Source of the DNA: JAYODW01 sp038116745
GTDB lineage: Bacteria; Pseudomonadota; Gammaproteobacteria; Ga0077536
Reading direction: 5' to 3'
DNA length: 54,098 nucleotides
NCBI GenBank assembly: GCA_038116745.1
Contig: JAYODW010000034.1
Location: 1-54,098, forward strand
Shown: one piece after another, positions 8,023 to 16,408 of the stretch
How the letters are laid out: the number at the start of each line of letters is the position of its first letter
Numbering within the stretch: the stretch's first letter is position 1
Translations under genes and position numbers: made by a program
The notes under the pieces: generated by a model
Database searches by the model: none
Told to the model about the DNA's origin: nothing
What the model saw: only the letters and a program-made list of their open reading frames with translations

Positions 8023-8862
8023 TCAGGCGTTCGCCAGCGGGGCGCAGCGGTCCAGATTCAGGGTGGCGACCTCTTTGCCCGCGGCGTTCCGCGCGCGCAC
8101 TTCCGTGAGGTCCTCTCCCGTGCCGTTGGCTTCCAGGGTCAGCGCGTCGTCCCAGAACACGGGGCGCAGGAAGCGCATGCTCAGATCGAGCGCGTCCGGT
8201 CTGCGCGCGCGATAGAGGGCCTCGAGCAGGAAGCTCATGGTCTGCGTGCCGGCGATGATCGGGGCGCGGAAGCCGAAACGCTGGGCGACCTCCGGATCCA
8301 GATGAACCGGGTTGCGCGTCCCCTCGCAGTAGCCGAGGGTCGACGCCGGCGTGCACTGTTTGCGTCCGACCTGCTGCCAGATCTGGTTGCTCTCTGCTGC
8401 GGCGCGCTGTCCCGCGTTCGCGCGACCGGCAGGATCGATCATGAGCACCTGCGGCAGCACCTCAAACACGCACTCCCCATCGGCCGCGTGATAACGCCAG
8501 CTGCTGGACATCCTTTCGCCGCGGGGATGCACGGAGATCTCTCCGACCTCACCACGCAGCTGCAGGGTCTCACCCAGGGCTATGCGACGGTGCTGCACGA
8601 TCCGCTGCACCAGGTGCACCGGCCCCCAGCCGGGGCGCTGTGCGAGGATCGTATGGGCCACGACCACGATAGGCAGGCGGCTGACCAGTGCCGGATCAGC
8701 GCTCGGTCCGAAGACGGCTGGCGCGATGTCACAGTAACCGTGGAGGCGCTGCTGCTCGCCGGCACTGATGCTCACCTCCAGGGTTGGAAAGCAGAAACCC
8801 GGGTCCAGCGGAAAGTTTTCATAGGCTTTATCGTCCAGAGCGATCGCGCCGGGTGCTGTCAT
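8023..8862 (-). CDS. MaoC-like double-hotdog hydratase
   Basis: A 279-residue protein with two hotdog folds, like FAS1-type or R-specific enoyl-CoA hydratases. The second half holds GTRNPVHLDPEVAQRFGF followed by PIIAGTQTM, the hydratase-2 region. The usual catalytic Asp of DxNPxH is replaced by Thr182, while Asn184 and His187 remain, so activity may be altered. The start at ATG 8862 follows AAGGCA and opens the fold. It is the third gene of a leftward set after the LLM oxidoreductase and the cupin. It may hydrate the product of the adjacent dehydrogenase pair. Confidence 0.8.
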   Translation of the reverse strand: MTAPGAIALDDKAYENFPLDPGFCFPTLEVSISAGEQQRLHGYCDIAPAVFGPSADPALVSRLPIVVVAHTILAQRPGWGPVHLVQRIVQHRRIALGETLQLRGEVGEISVHPRGERMSSSWRYHAADGECVFEVLPQVLMIDPAGRANAGQRAAAESNQIWQQVGRKQCTPASTLGYCEGTRNPVHLDPEVAQRFGFRAPIIAGTQTMSFLLEALYRARRPDALDLSMRFLRPVFWDDALTLEANGTGEDLTEVRARNAAGKEVATLNLDRCAPLANA

Positions 8863-8943
8863 GGTTATGCCTTCAGTGGATGACAGGAATGCCGCCGGGC
8901 AGTTCGACCACCGAAGGCCGCGACGCAAGAGACGGTCCGCGTA

Positions 8944-9576
8944 CTAGATCCATTCGGCAAAAAAACCGTCGAAGTTTGGTGCCGCGTACCAGCAGGCGTC
9001 CGGCGTAAACCACAGAACCTGTCCGGCGGACAGGGTCTGCGCGGCGCCAGCCTCACCACCATCGCGAACAGTGCTTTCCCGCGCACACACGAGCAGACCA
9101 TAGCGTCCGGGCGCGATCAGCATGTCGTCGGCATGGAACCTGATGCGGTAAACCCGGAAGCGCGGCGTTTCGAGCTGTACCTCGTACTCCGCGCCCGCGA
9201 GTGGTTCGGGCGTCGTTGGCGGGCGTTCCCGAGCTTCCGCTCCGACCATGTGGAATCCCCCGTCGCTCGCGTTGGTCACCCGGTGGATCAGCGGTTGCTC
9301 CTTGTGCGGACGCGACAGCGAGATCCCGCACGGCACATCGCGCACCTGTGGTTCGTCCTCGGACAGCTCTTCACGCACGCGGGTCGCGGCGAGGGAGAAA
9401 TAGACCGTGTCCTGCGTATGCCGATGCCACAGCGTAGAGTTGCCGGCCGGCAGACGCACACCATAGGCATACACGTAGTCATTGGCGAAAATTTGGCGGT
9501 GGTCGGGCTCGTCGTAGACCTCGACGTAGTTGGTCGCCGAGCTGCCCTTCGTGTTCTTGCCGTCAGTGTGTTCCAT
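8944..9576 (-). CDS. Cupin-fold protein of unknown function
   Basis: A 210-residue protein with two weak cupin-like segments: YGVRLPAGNSTLWHRHTQDT, carrying an HRH typical of a cupin metal site, and a second half ending in LSAGQVLWFTPDACWYA. AGGACA lies before ATG 9576. It follows the LLM oxidoreductase after 17 bases and precedes the MaoC gene by 81 bases, so the three are probably one transcript. No catalytic role can be assigned; a small-molecule-binding or dioxygenase-like role is possible. Confidence 0.65.
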   Translation of the reverse strand: MEHTDGKNTKGSSATNYVEVYDEPDHRQIFANDYVYAYGVRLPAGNSTLWHRHTQDTVYFSLAATRVREELSEDEPQVRDVPCGISLSRPHKEQPLIHRVTNASDGGFHMVGAEARERPPTTPEPLAGAEYEVQLETPRFRVYRIRFHADDMLIAPGRYGLLVCARESTVRDGGEAGAAQTLSAGQVLWFTPDACWYAAPNFDGFFAEWI

Positions 9577-9593
9577 CGTTGTCCTGCCCGCTG

Positions 9594-10463
9594 TTACAGA
9601 GTGGCAAAGCGCGCCACGGTGTCTTTCCACTTGAGTACGTCTTCCGGTCCGCGGATGCCGCTGTCCAGACCGGTCACCGTCGTCACGGGTACGAGCACCC
9701 GGGAGACACCGAGACGGGCGTAGTCGTGCAGAACTTCGGGGTCGTCCGGCATGCTGGCGGTAATTTCGAGCGAGGTCGGATCGCGACCAGCCGCGCGCGC
9801 GGCCTCCTGTGCCTCCGCGATGAGGTCGGCCGGCGCGGCGCGCGCAGGGAAGTAGCCGTCTGCAATGCGTCCTGCGCGCTGCGCGGCGGCTTTGGAATGT
9901 CCGCCGATGACAATGGGGATAGTTGATTGAATCGGCTGGGGGCGGCAGTAAGCATTCTCGAATGCCGCAAAGGCGCCGCGGTACGTCGGCTTTTCCTCTG
10001 TCCACAGGCAGCGCACGGCGTGAATATAGTCCTCGGTCCGAGCGCCCCGGTCGTGAAAAGGAACGCCGAGGGCAACGAACTCCTCGCGCAGCCAGCCAAC
10101 CCCGACGCCGAGAATCAGGCGTCCGCCGCTCAAGACGTCAAGCGTGGCAGCCTGTTTGGCCACGATGACAGGATTGTGCTGCGGCAGGATGAGGATCCCG
10201 GTCGCGAGGCGGATGGTCGACGAGCGACTGGCAACAAACGCCATCCAGATCAGCGGATCGGGCAGCGGAAAATCGTCCACCCCGCCGGCCATCTTGCCGT
10301 TGTCGGAGTAGGGGTAGGCCGTCGCGTATCCGGCGGGTACGACCGTGTGCTCGACGGTCCAGGCCGATTCAAAGCCGGCAGCTTCTGCGGCCTGCACAAG
10401 CTCCACTGCCTGAGCAGGCTCGACATAGGGCCCGGTGTTGCAATAGCGCAGTCCGAATTTCAT
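9594..10463 (-). CDS. LLM class flavin/F420-dependent oxidoreductase
   Basis: A 289-residue luciferase-like TIM barrel. The start MKFGLRYCNTGPYVEPAQAV, the segment GILILPQHNPVIVAKQAATL, the nucleotide-phosphate region GGRLILGVGVGWLREE and PIVIGGHSKAAAQRAGRIAD are characteristic. The family contains F420-dependent and FMN-dependent members, and sequence alone does not decide which. GGAG precedes ATG 10463. It leads the leftward LLM, cupin and MaoC set. Three other LLM genes occur in the window (19292, 25321 and 54046), so this cofactor chemistry is a recurring theme here. Confidence 0.87.
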   Translation of the reverse strand: MKFGLRYCNTGPYVEPAQAVELVQAAEAAGFESAWTVEHTVVPAGYATAYPYSDNGKMAGGVDDFPLPDPLIWMAFVASRSSTIRLATGILILPQHNPVIVAKQAATLDVLSGGRLILGVGVGWLREEFVALGVPFHDRGARTEDYIHAVRCLWTEEKPTYRGAFAAFENAYCRPQPIQSTIPIVIGGHSKAAAQRAGRIADGYFPARAAPADLIAEAQEAARAAGRDPTSLEITASMPDDPEVLHDYARLGVSRVLVPVTTVTGLDSGIRGPEDVLKWKDTVARFATL

Positions 10464-10594
10464 GGGGTTACTCCGAGCTATCCGGGAAAACTGTTCATGA
10501 CCCCCGCGGCGACCGTGGAGCCGATCACACGCGCCACGAGATAATCGGATGTGAATGCGCCGCTGCAGCGGTCATTGGAGCCGCTGCTGTCCGG

Positions 10595-11689
10595 TCAGGG
10601 ACGTACCTCGTAGTAGGCGTTCATGGGATGGTCCAGCGCAAGGCGGCGGAATCGGCTGAACCCCGCGTCTGCAGTCATGCGTCGCGCCACCGACTCGCCG
10701 AAGCCGACCGTCCCAAGCCCTTCGCCGTCAGGCGTCGAGAGACTCGAAGACAGGCAGCACAGCACCGAAAAGCCGTACATCATGGGGATCATGGGGTTGT
10801 CCAGCGCCAGGTTTTCTTCGAGCGTCTCACCGCAGTGAATGTCGGCAATGAACCAGGTGCCATCAGGCTTGAGGGATTGCCGGATAGCCCGGATGACGAC
10901 GCTGGGGTAGGCCATGTCGTGAATGCAGTCGAAGGACATCACGAGGTCAAAGCTCGCATCGTCGGGCAGACCGTCGACACTGGCGTCGTGAAAATCGAGA
11001 TTGCCCAGCCCGGCCTGCGCCTTGTTGTCGCGCGCGCGGGCCAGAGCCTCGTGGGAAATGTCGTACCCGTGGAATTCGCTCTCAGGAAATGCCTTGGCAA
11101 GCTCGACTAACGCAATGCCGGCACCGCACCCGACGTCGGCGACCCGAGCTCCGGCCTCCAGACGGGTCTTCATGCCGTCCAGCGCGGGAATGGCGACGGG
11201 CACCAGCGCGTGTTTGAACCAGGGCGCGAACAGACGCTCGATACCGCGAGCTGCGTCAGGCCCCAGATCATCAAACGTGAGTCCGAGTCCGGAGCGGAAT
11301 GCCTCCGGCAGACGCCGCAGCACATCGCCCATGAGTGCCGGCATGTGCGTGAGACCGCCGGCGCAGAAGATCGGGCTGTCCTCATCGGCCAGCACTGCGG
11401 CCGCGGCCGGTGTCATTTCAAAACAGCCGTCACCGCGATAAGCGAGATAGCCGGAAGCCACCTGCCCGTGCAGCCACTCCCGGACCCAGCGTTCGGACAG
11501 CCTCAGGTGATCCGCCAGGGCGGTGCTGGTTACGCGTCCGAGTTGCTGCAGGGCGCGGTACAGGCCGAGGTGATCGCCGAGCCAGATCATGGCAACGTTC
11601 ATCGCGCCGCCCAGGTCGCCGAACAGCTTGCCGGCGAACTTGTCGGCGCCGAGCTGGTCGATGGATTCTTCTGCCATACTGCTTCCCAT
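10595..11689 (-). CDS. Class I SAM-dependent methyltransferase with winged-helix N-domain
   Basis: A protein of up to 364 residues. Residues 20-100 form a winged-helix region (LGLYRALQQLGRVTSTALAD, then RLSERWVREWLHGQVASGYL) like that of O-methyltransferases and Rv2258c-type proteins. The Rossmann methyltransferase domain follows, with motif I VADVGCGAGIALVELAKAFP, an acidic ribose-binding residue in FHGYDIS, and DLVMSFDCIHD. Start choice is open: ATG 11689, or ATG 11677, which has GGGAAG before it. It stands alone, divergent from the gene at 11806. The methyl acceptor is unknown. Confidence 0.82.
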   Translation of the reverse strand: MGSSMAEESIDQLGADKFAGKLFGDLGGAMNVAMIWLGDHLGLYRALQQLGRVTSTALADHLRLSERWVREWLHGQVASGYLAYRGDGCFEMTPAAAAVLADEDSPIFCAGGLTHMPALMGDVLRRLPEAFRSGLGLTFDDLGPDAARGIERLFAPWFKHALVPVAIPALDGMKTRLEAGARVADVGCGAGIALVELAKAFPESEFHGYDISHEALARARDNKAQAGLGNLDFHDASVDGLPDDASFDLVMSFDCIHDMAYPSVVIRAIRQSLKPDGTWFIADIHCGETLEENLALDNPMIPMMYGFSVLCCLSSSLSTPDGEGLGTVGFGESVARRMTADAGFSRFRRLALDHPMNAYYEVRP

Positions 11690-11805
11690 CGCGTTAGGTA
11701 GAGGCGCTCTATGATGACCGATCGCCCTCAGCGGCAGAAGTCGGGTGCTCCCGACCGGATAGCGTTGACTGTTGACTCAGGTCGCTGCTGTCGGAGAACC
11801 CGGGC

Positions 11806-12690
11806 GTGAGTCTGGCCGCCCTCGAACAATGTCTGGTCGCGCCAGTGGTGCCGCCGAAGATAGACAGTGAGCAGGCTTTCCATCAGTTGTGGTGCACAGA
11901 GGTGCCGCATCACCTGAGTGCGAGCGAGCAGGCCGTGCGTGGCGGCATGCTCGCCGACCGCCTTGCCTGGGTGTTTGCCGCCGGCTATCAGGCCAGCCTG
12001 CGCAGCGCCTTTCCGTTTCTGCCTCCCGGCGGTTGGGCTGCCTATGCAGCGACCGAAGACACTCACGATCCCGAGCAGCACCCCGGTGTGACGCTGACGG
12101 CGGTGCAGGATGGATTCGAGCTGAGCGGTTACAAGTCGTGGGTCGGGCACTCCCGGGTGGTCGAGCACCTTGTGGTCAGCATCAATGATCCCGACGGGGA
12201 CAAGCGGCGCGCACGCGGTGTGGTGCTGGCGCGCTCAGCGCCTGGGGTGCATCTGACTCACCGCGAAAGCCCTGCCTTCCTCAGCGCGCTGAGTCAGGGC
12301 TACGCACGTTTTGATCGGGTGCCGGTCGCCCGTGGCCAGGTGTTCGGATTCGAGCCGATGCGTCAGTTCGGACGCACCGAGGCGAAATTCGTCATGCTTG
12401 CGGCGACCGCTTTCATGCTGGTGCAGACGCCGGGCGCGGCGGCGCTTAAAGACGAACTGATGGCAGTTGGCGCGACGCTCTGCCTGCTGCTGACAGAGCG
12501 CGAAACCTCGCGCGAGGCCTATGGCGCTCTGGATCGGCAATTCCAGCGCGCCGTGGCAGCGTTTGAGACCAAGTCGGATATGCAGCTGATCCCCGATTAC
12601 GCGGCGGATCGGAGAATGCTGCGTATGTATACCGACCGCATCCAGCGCCGGGCGGGCTATGCGCGGCAGGCGCGGGAGTCTGGCGCCTGA
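11806..12690 (+). CDS. Reduced acyl-CoA dehydrogenase-like protein
   Basis: A 294-residue protein about 90 residues shorter than a normal acyl-CoA dehydrogenase. The middle beta-domain is recognisable (GFELSGYKSWVGHSRVVEHL, then PGVHLTHRESPAF), and part of the helical C-terminal domain follows, but the FAD motifs SEPGSGSD and RxxFGxxxxxxQ are absent. The GTG 11806 start is supported by GGAG about ten bases upstream. No frameshift extends it at either end, so it looks like a stable reduced form and not a fresh pseudogene. It may be a non-catalytic partner or a divergent enzyme. Confidence 0.6.
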   Translation: MSLAALEQCLVAPVVPPKIDSEQAFHQLWCTEVPHHLSASEQAVRGGMLADRLAWVFAAGYQASLRSAFPFLPPGGWAAYAATEDTHDPEQHPGVTLTAVQDGFELSGYKSWVGHSRVVEHLVVSINDPDGDKRRARGVVLARSAPGVHLTHRESPAFLSALSQGYARFDRVPVARGQVFGFEPMRQFGRTEAKFVMLAATAFMLVQTPGAAALKDELMAVGATLCLLLTERETSREAYGALDRQFQRAVAAFETKSDMQLIPDYAADRRMLRMYTDRIQRRAGYARQARESGA

Positions 12691-12729
12691 AAGCAGCGCG
12701 GGTCTTGACGTCCGCCCTTTCTCGAGGAG

Positions 12730-13890
12730 TCAGTAAACGCCCGCGTCCTTCATGGCGCTGAGCGCGGCCGCGTCGTAACCCAGCTCCTGCAGCACGGCTT
12801 CGGTGTGCTGACCGAGCGTGGCGAATTCAAACCTGAGCTGGCCCGGCTCGTGGCGGAACTTCATCGGGATCCCGATGTGCTCCCAGCCACGATCGTCTTC
12901 GACGATCATTTCGCGGTGCCGCAGCTGCGGATCATCGGCGGCCTCGCGTAAATTCTTGACCGGCGCGAAGGCGGCGTTCACGCCTTCGAAAAAGGCCACC
13001 CACTCGGCCTGTGTGCGGGTCAGGAAGGTTTCACGCAGGAAAGCTTTGACCGGGTCCTGGTTGGGACCCGGCGGCGGCTGGCACAGCGGCAGCAGGTCTG
13101 GCCTGCCGAGTTTTTCCAGCACCGCCTCTGCGAAATGTATTTCAGATCCGCCGAGCACCACCTGACGGCCGTCGCGCGTGTCATAGATGCCGTACATGGC
13201 ATAGCCGCCGAGAGAGCGCTCATGCCTGACCTCCGGCGGCTGCTTGTCGGCGAACACGCTGCCCATGTTGTTCGGCAGGGCAGCGAGCAGGCTGTCGGCC
13301 ATGGCGACATCAATGTAATCACCCAGGCCGGTATCTTTGCGCCGCAGGAGCGCCATCAGCAGTGCGCTCAGGGTCATCATCGAGGACAGCATATCGGCCC
13401 CGGCGATCCCCGGAATCGCCGGCTTGCCGTCTCGTCCCAGGGTGATGCTGAGGACGCCCGCCATGGCTTCGGTCGCCAGATCGTGCGCTGGTTTCTGCAC
13501 GTAGGGGCCGTCCTGTCCCCAGGCAGACATGGAGCAGTAGACGATTCCCGGATTGACTGCTCGGACAGCGTCGTAGCCCATGCCGAGGCGCGCCGCGACG
13601 CCTGGCCGGAACGCTTCAATCATGACGTCGGCGGTCGCCGCGAGCTTCAGCGCGGCCTCGCGTCCCTGCGGCGTTTTGAGGTTCAGCTGGATGCTTTTCT
13701 TGTTGCGATGCGTGTTGGCGAAGTAGACCGTCAGGCCGTCGCGCGTCTGGCCGATCTCGCGATTCGGTTCGCCACCGCCGACCGGTTCAAGCTTGATCAC
13801 TTCCGCGCCGTGGTCGGCCATCATCTGGGTCAGCAGCGGGCCGGGCAGGAACAACGACAGGTCCAGAACCCGTATACCTTCGAGCTTCAT
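12730..13890 (-). CDS. CaiB/BaiF family III CoA-transferase
   Basis: A 386-residue family III acyl-CoA transferase that moves CoA between carboxylic acids. It opens with GIRVLDLSLFLPGPLLTQMM and GAEVIKLEPVGGGEPNRE, the typical N-terminal Rossmann part. The catalytic aspartate is expected in PAHDLATEAMAGV. DYIDVAMADSLLA and GGYAMYGIYDTRDGR are also conserved. Length is normal for the family. CGGAGAA precedes ATG 13890. It converges on the reduced dehydrogenase-like gene. It probably activates an acid intermediate for the beta-oxidation-like enzymes nearby. Confidence 0.9.
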   Translation of the reverse strand: MKLEGIRVLDLSLFLPGPLLTQMMADHGAEVIKLEPVGGGEPNREIGQTRDGLTVYFANTHRNKKSIQLNLKTPQGREAALKLAATADVMIEAFRPGVAARLGMGYDAVRAVNPGIVYCSMSAWGQDGPYVQKPAHDLATEAMAGVLSITLGRDGKPAIPGIAGADMLSSMMTLSALLMALLRRKDTGLGDYIDVAMADSLLAALPNNMGSVFADKQPPEVRHERSLGGYAMYGIYDTRDGRQVVLGGSEIHFAEAVLEKLGRPDLLPLCQPPPGPNQDPVKAFLRETFLTRTQAEWVAFFEGVNAAFAPVKNLREAADDPQLRHREMIVEDDRGWEHIGIPMKFRHEPGQLRFEFATLGQHTEAVLQELGYDAAALSAMKDAGVY

Positions 13891-14120
13891 GGGCGTTCTC
13901 CGAGTAGCTTTTCACAGCGCCTGAGCGCGTTGTGGTCGCCCGCGCCGGCGCTGCAAGGGCGCGCATTGTGACACGCCGGGCTTTGCCGGCGGCATCGGCT
14001 GGCAGGCGCTGTGCGGACTGCACGGGAGAGGCACAATCCGACCCCATGATCTGTTGCAACGGCGCTGGTCTTGTGGCTTGGTGCGCGATCACCGCCCACG
14101 GGCGCTGATCGACTCAAACA

Positions 14121-15377
14121 ATGCGTTCTGGACGTCCAGCCTATCTCTTCTGGCCCGTGCTGCTGCTGGCGGGCGGTCTGGCCGCGCGTGAATCCATCGT
14201 CCCCGAGATTCTGCGCCAGCCGGCTTCTGCCCGCCTGGCGGTTTTCGTTCTGCTCCTGATGCCCACGGCGCTGGCAATGGCCTACAACCGTGCCCGCGTG
14301 AGCGCCGGACTGGTTGCCGCCGTGGCGACTTTTGTTTTTATCCAGAGAGCGCTGCAGGTCCCGCTCAGCACACCGGCTGCGTGGCTGGCCTACAACGCGA
14401 TCGCGTGCAGCGTTCTGTGGACCGGCTGTTGCCTGCTTTTCATGTCCGAGCGGGGCTTGTGGACCCGCCGTGCCGTGGTTTCACTGGTTACCTCGCTGCT
14501 GCCGTCTGTGCTGCTGCTGGTGCATTTCTACGTGCGCGATCTTGACCCGCTGCTCGGCGGGCTGTTGCGGTTGACGGGACCGAAAATGCTGTCCGCCATT
14601 CAGCTGCCGCAAACGATAATCATCGCCTGGGCTGTGCTCAGCGTGTTCGGACTGTGGTTGCTCTCCCGTCGTCGCCAGCGCGACGAGGCGCTTGTGTTCA
14701 CTCTCACTCTGTACCAGCTCACCTGCCTGGCGCTGCTCGACAGACCCGGGATCTCGGTGCTTGTGTTTGCGCTGCTCGGAAGCGTTTGTCTGATCGGGCT
14801 GGTCCGTCAGAGCTATGAGCTTGCCTTCAAGGATGAGCTGACCGGCCTCAGCGGGCGTCGGGCTTTTGACCGCTACCTCCGGACCCTGGGACGCCGCTAC
14901 GCGATCGCCATGCTGGACATTGATCATTTCAAAGGCTTCAACGACACGCATGGGCACGATGTCGGTGACGACGTGCTGCGCATGGTAGCGCGTCACATTG
15001 GCGAGGTTGGCGGCGGTGGCCGGGCTTTTCGCTATGGCGGCGAGGAGTTCAGCGTCGTGTTCGCACGGCGCGATGCGGCCCGGGCCGAAGCAGCGCTGGA
15101 AACGCTGCGCGAGCGCATCGCGGGCTATGCGATGACGGTGCGCAACAAGGCGCACCGGGCGGAGACCTCTAGTCAGGTCCGGGAGCGCCGCGGCCGTCGC
15201 AAGAGCAGGCGCAGCGAGCAGGAGGTGACGGTTACGATCAGTATCGGACTCGCTGAGCGCAGCGCAGCGCATCCGTCCCCGGACGCTGTGGTCAAGGCCG
15301 CAGACGAGGCGCTCTATGAGGCCAAGAAAGCAGGACGCAACTGTCTGCGTACCGCGCCAACCGGCGCGCGCCGATAG
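14121..15377 (+). CDS. Membrane diguanylate cyclase (GGDEF)
   Basis: A 418-residue protein with about seven or eight membrane segments in residues 1-235, then a GGDEF domain that makes cyclic di-GMP from GTP. The domain begins DELTGLSGRRAFDRYL, has the metal and substrate region AMLDIDHFKGFND, and an active-site loop RYGGEEF. No RxxD inhibitory site precedes it, so product inhibition may be absent. An unusual basic insertion (AHRAETSSQVRERRGRRK and SRR) lies between the loop and the last strand TVTISIGLAE. It stands alone, divergent from the CoA-transferase. No strong ribosome-binding site is seen at ATG 14121. Confidence 0.9.
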   Translation: MRSGRPAYLFWPVLLLAGGLAARESIVPEILRQPASARLAVFVLLLMPTALAMAYNRARVSAGLVAAVATFVFIQRALQVPLSTPAAWLAYNAIACSVLWTGCCLLFMSERGLWTRRAVVSLVTSLLPSVLLLVHFYVRDLDPLLGGLLRLTGPKMLSAIQLPQTIIIAWAVLSVFGLWLLSRRRQRDEALVFTLTLYQLTCLALLDRPGISVLVFALLGSVCLIGLVRQSYELAFKDELTGLSGRRAFDRYLRTLGRRYAIAMLDIDHFKGFNDTHGHDVGDDVLRMVARHIGEVGGGGRAFRYGGEEFSVVFARRDAARAEAALETLRERIAGYAMTVRNKAHRAETSSQVRERRGRRKSRRSEQEVTVTISIGLAERSAAHPSPDAVVKAADEALYEAKKAGRNCLRTAPTGARR

Positions 15378-15523
15378 GCGGCCATGACCGTGGCTTGAGG
15401 GTGGCCGGCCGGCTCCTATCCGCCTGCGGCGTGGCCTGTGTACATTAGCCGCCGGGGAGGTGGCGCAGCGTCAGTCGCTGGCCTTTGCCTGCCCTGATGT
15501 CCCAGGAACGTGAGGAATAGAGC

Positions 15524-16396
15524 ATGAGCACCGAGAGCGAAGCGAGCTACATCATCTACGAGACGCCGGAAGCGGGGATTGCCCGTATCGTTCTCGACCG
15601 ACCCGCAACTGCGAACGCGCAGGACACGCAGTTTCTGTATGAGCTCAATGCTGCTTTCGACCGCGCCGCGCATGATGACGAGATCCGGGTCATCATCCTG
15701 GCGGCGAACGGCAAGCATTTCTCATCCGGCCACGACCTCTCTGAGACAACGCCCTACGAGAACATGGCTGAGCACCGGACAGTCGGAACGATGTGCGGGT
15801 TTACCTGCGCCGGAGGTGAGCGGCAGATGGCGCGCGAAGAGGAGATCTATGTCGGGTTCAGCGAACGCTGGCGCAATATTCCCAAACCGACGATCGCTGC
15901 GGTGCAGGGCAAGTGCATTGCCGGCGGCCTGATGCTGGCCTGGCCCTGCGATCTGATCATTGCCTCAGACGATGCGAGCTTTACCGACCCGACCGTCAGC
16001 TTCGGCGTGGGCGGTGTGGAGTTCTTCCACCACCTGTGGGAAGTCGGTGCGCGTAAGGCGAAGGAGATGCTGTTTACCTCGGACGCGCTCTCGGCACAGG
16101 AGGCGCAGCAGCTCGGCATGGTCAATCAGGTCGTGCCGCGCGAAGAGCTGGCCGAGGCCGCGCTCGTGATGGCGCGGAAAATTGCCGCCAAGTCGCGATT
16201 CGCGCTGAAGCTGACCAAGAAAGCCATCAATGGCGCCCAGGATGCGCAGGGACGCAAGCTCGCCATGCAGAACGCGTTTCATCTGCATCAGCTGGCGCAC
16301 ACGCACTGGCTTAAACTCTACGACTTCCTGATGGACCCGACCGGACTGCCCGAAGCAACGCGTAAGGCTCTCGGCGTGCGGCTCAACGAAGACTGA
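15524..16396 (+). CDS. Crotonase-fold enzyme lacking both hydratase glutamates
   Basis: A 290-residue enoyl-CoA hydratase/isomerase superfamily protein. Oxyanion-hole segments HFSSGHDL (residues 65-72) and GKCIAGGLMLAWPCDL are present. At the two positions where enoyl-CoA hydratase uses Glu144 and Glu164 (rat numbering), this protein appears to have Met137 (GGLMLAW) and Thr157 (DPTVSFG). It is therefore unlikely to be an ordinary hydratase; crotonases without these residues include hydrolases, ring-cleaving enzymes and isomerases. It leads the rightward set with the second dehydrogenase pair, 12 bases before it. AGGA precedes ATG 15524. Confidence 0.85.
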   Translation: MSTESEASYIIYETPEAGIARIVLDRPATANAQDTQFLYELNAAFDRAAHDDEIRVIILAANGKHFSSGHDLSETTPYENMAEHRTVGTMCGFTCAGGERQMAREEEIYVGFSERWRNIPKPTIAAVQGKCIAGGLMLAWPCDLIIASDDASFTDPTVSFGVGGVEFFHHLWEVGARKAKEMLFTSDALSAQEAQQLGMVNQVVPREELAEAALVMARKIAAKSRFALKLTKKAINGAQDAQGRKLAMQNAFHLHQLAHTHWLKLYDFLMDPTGLPEATRKALGVRLNED

Positions 16397-16408
16397 AAGT
16401 AGAGTCTT

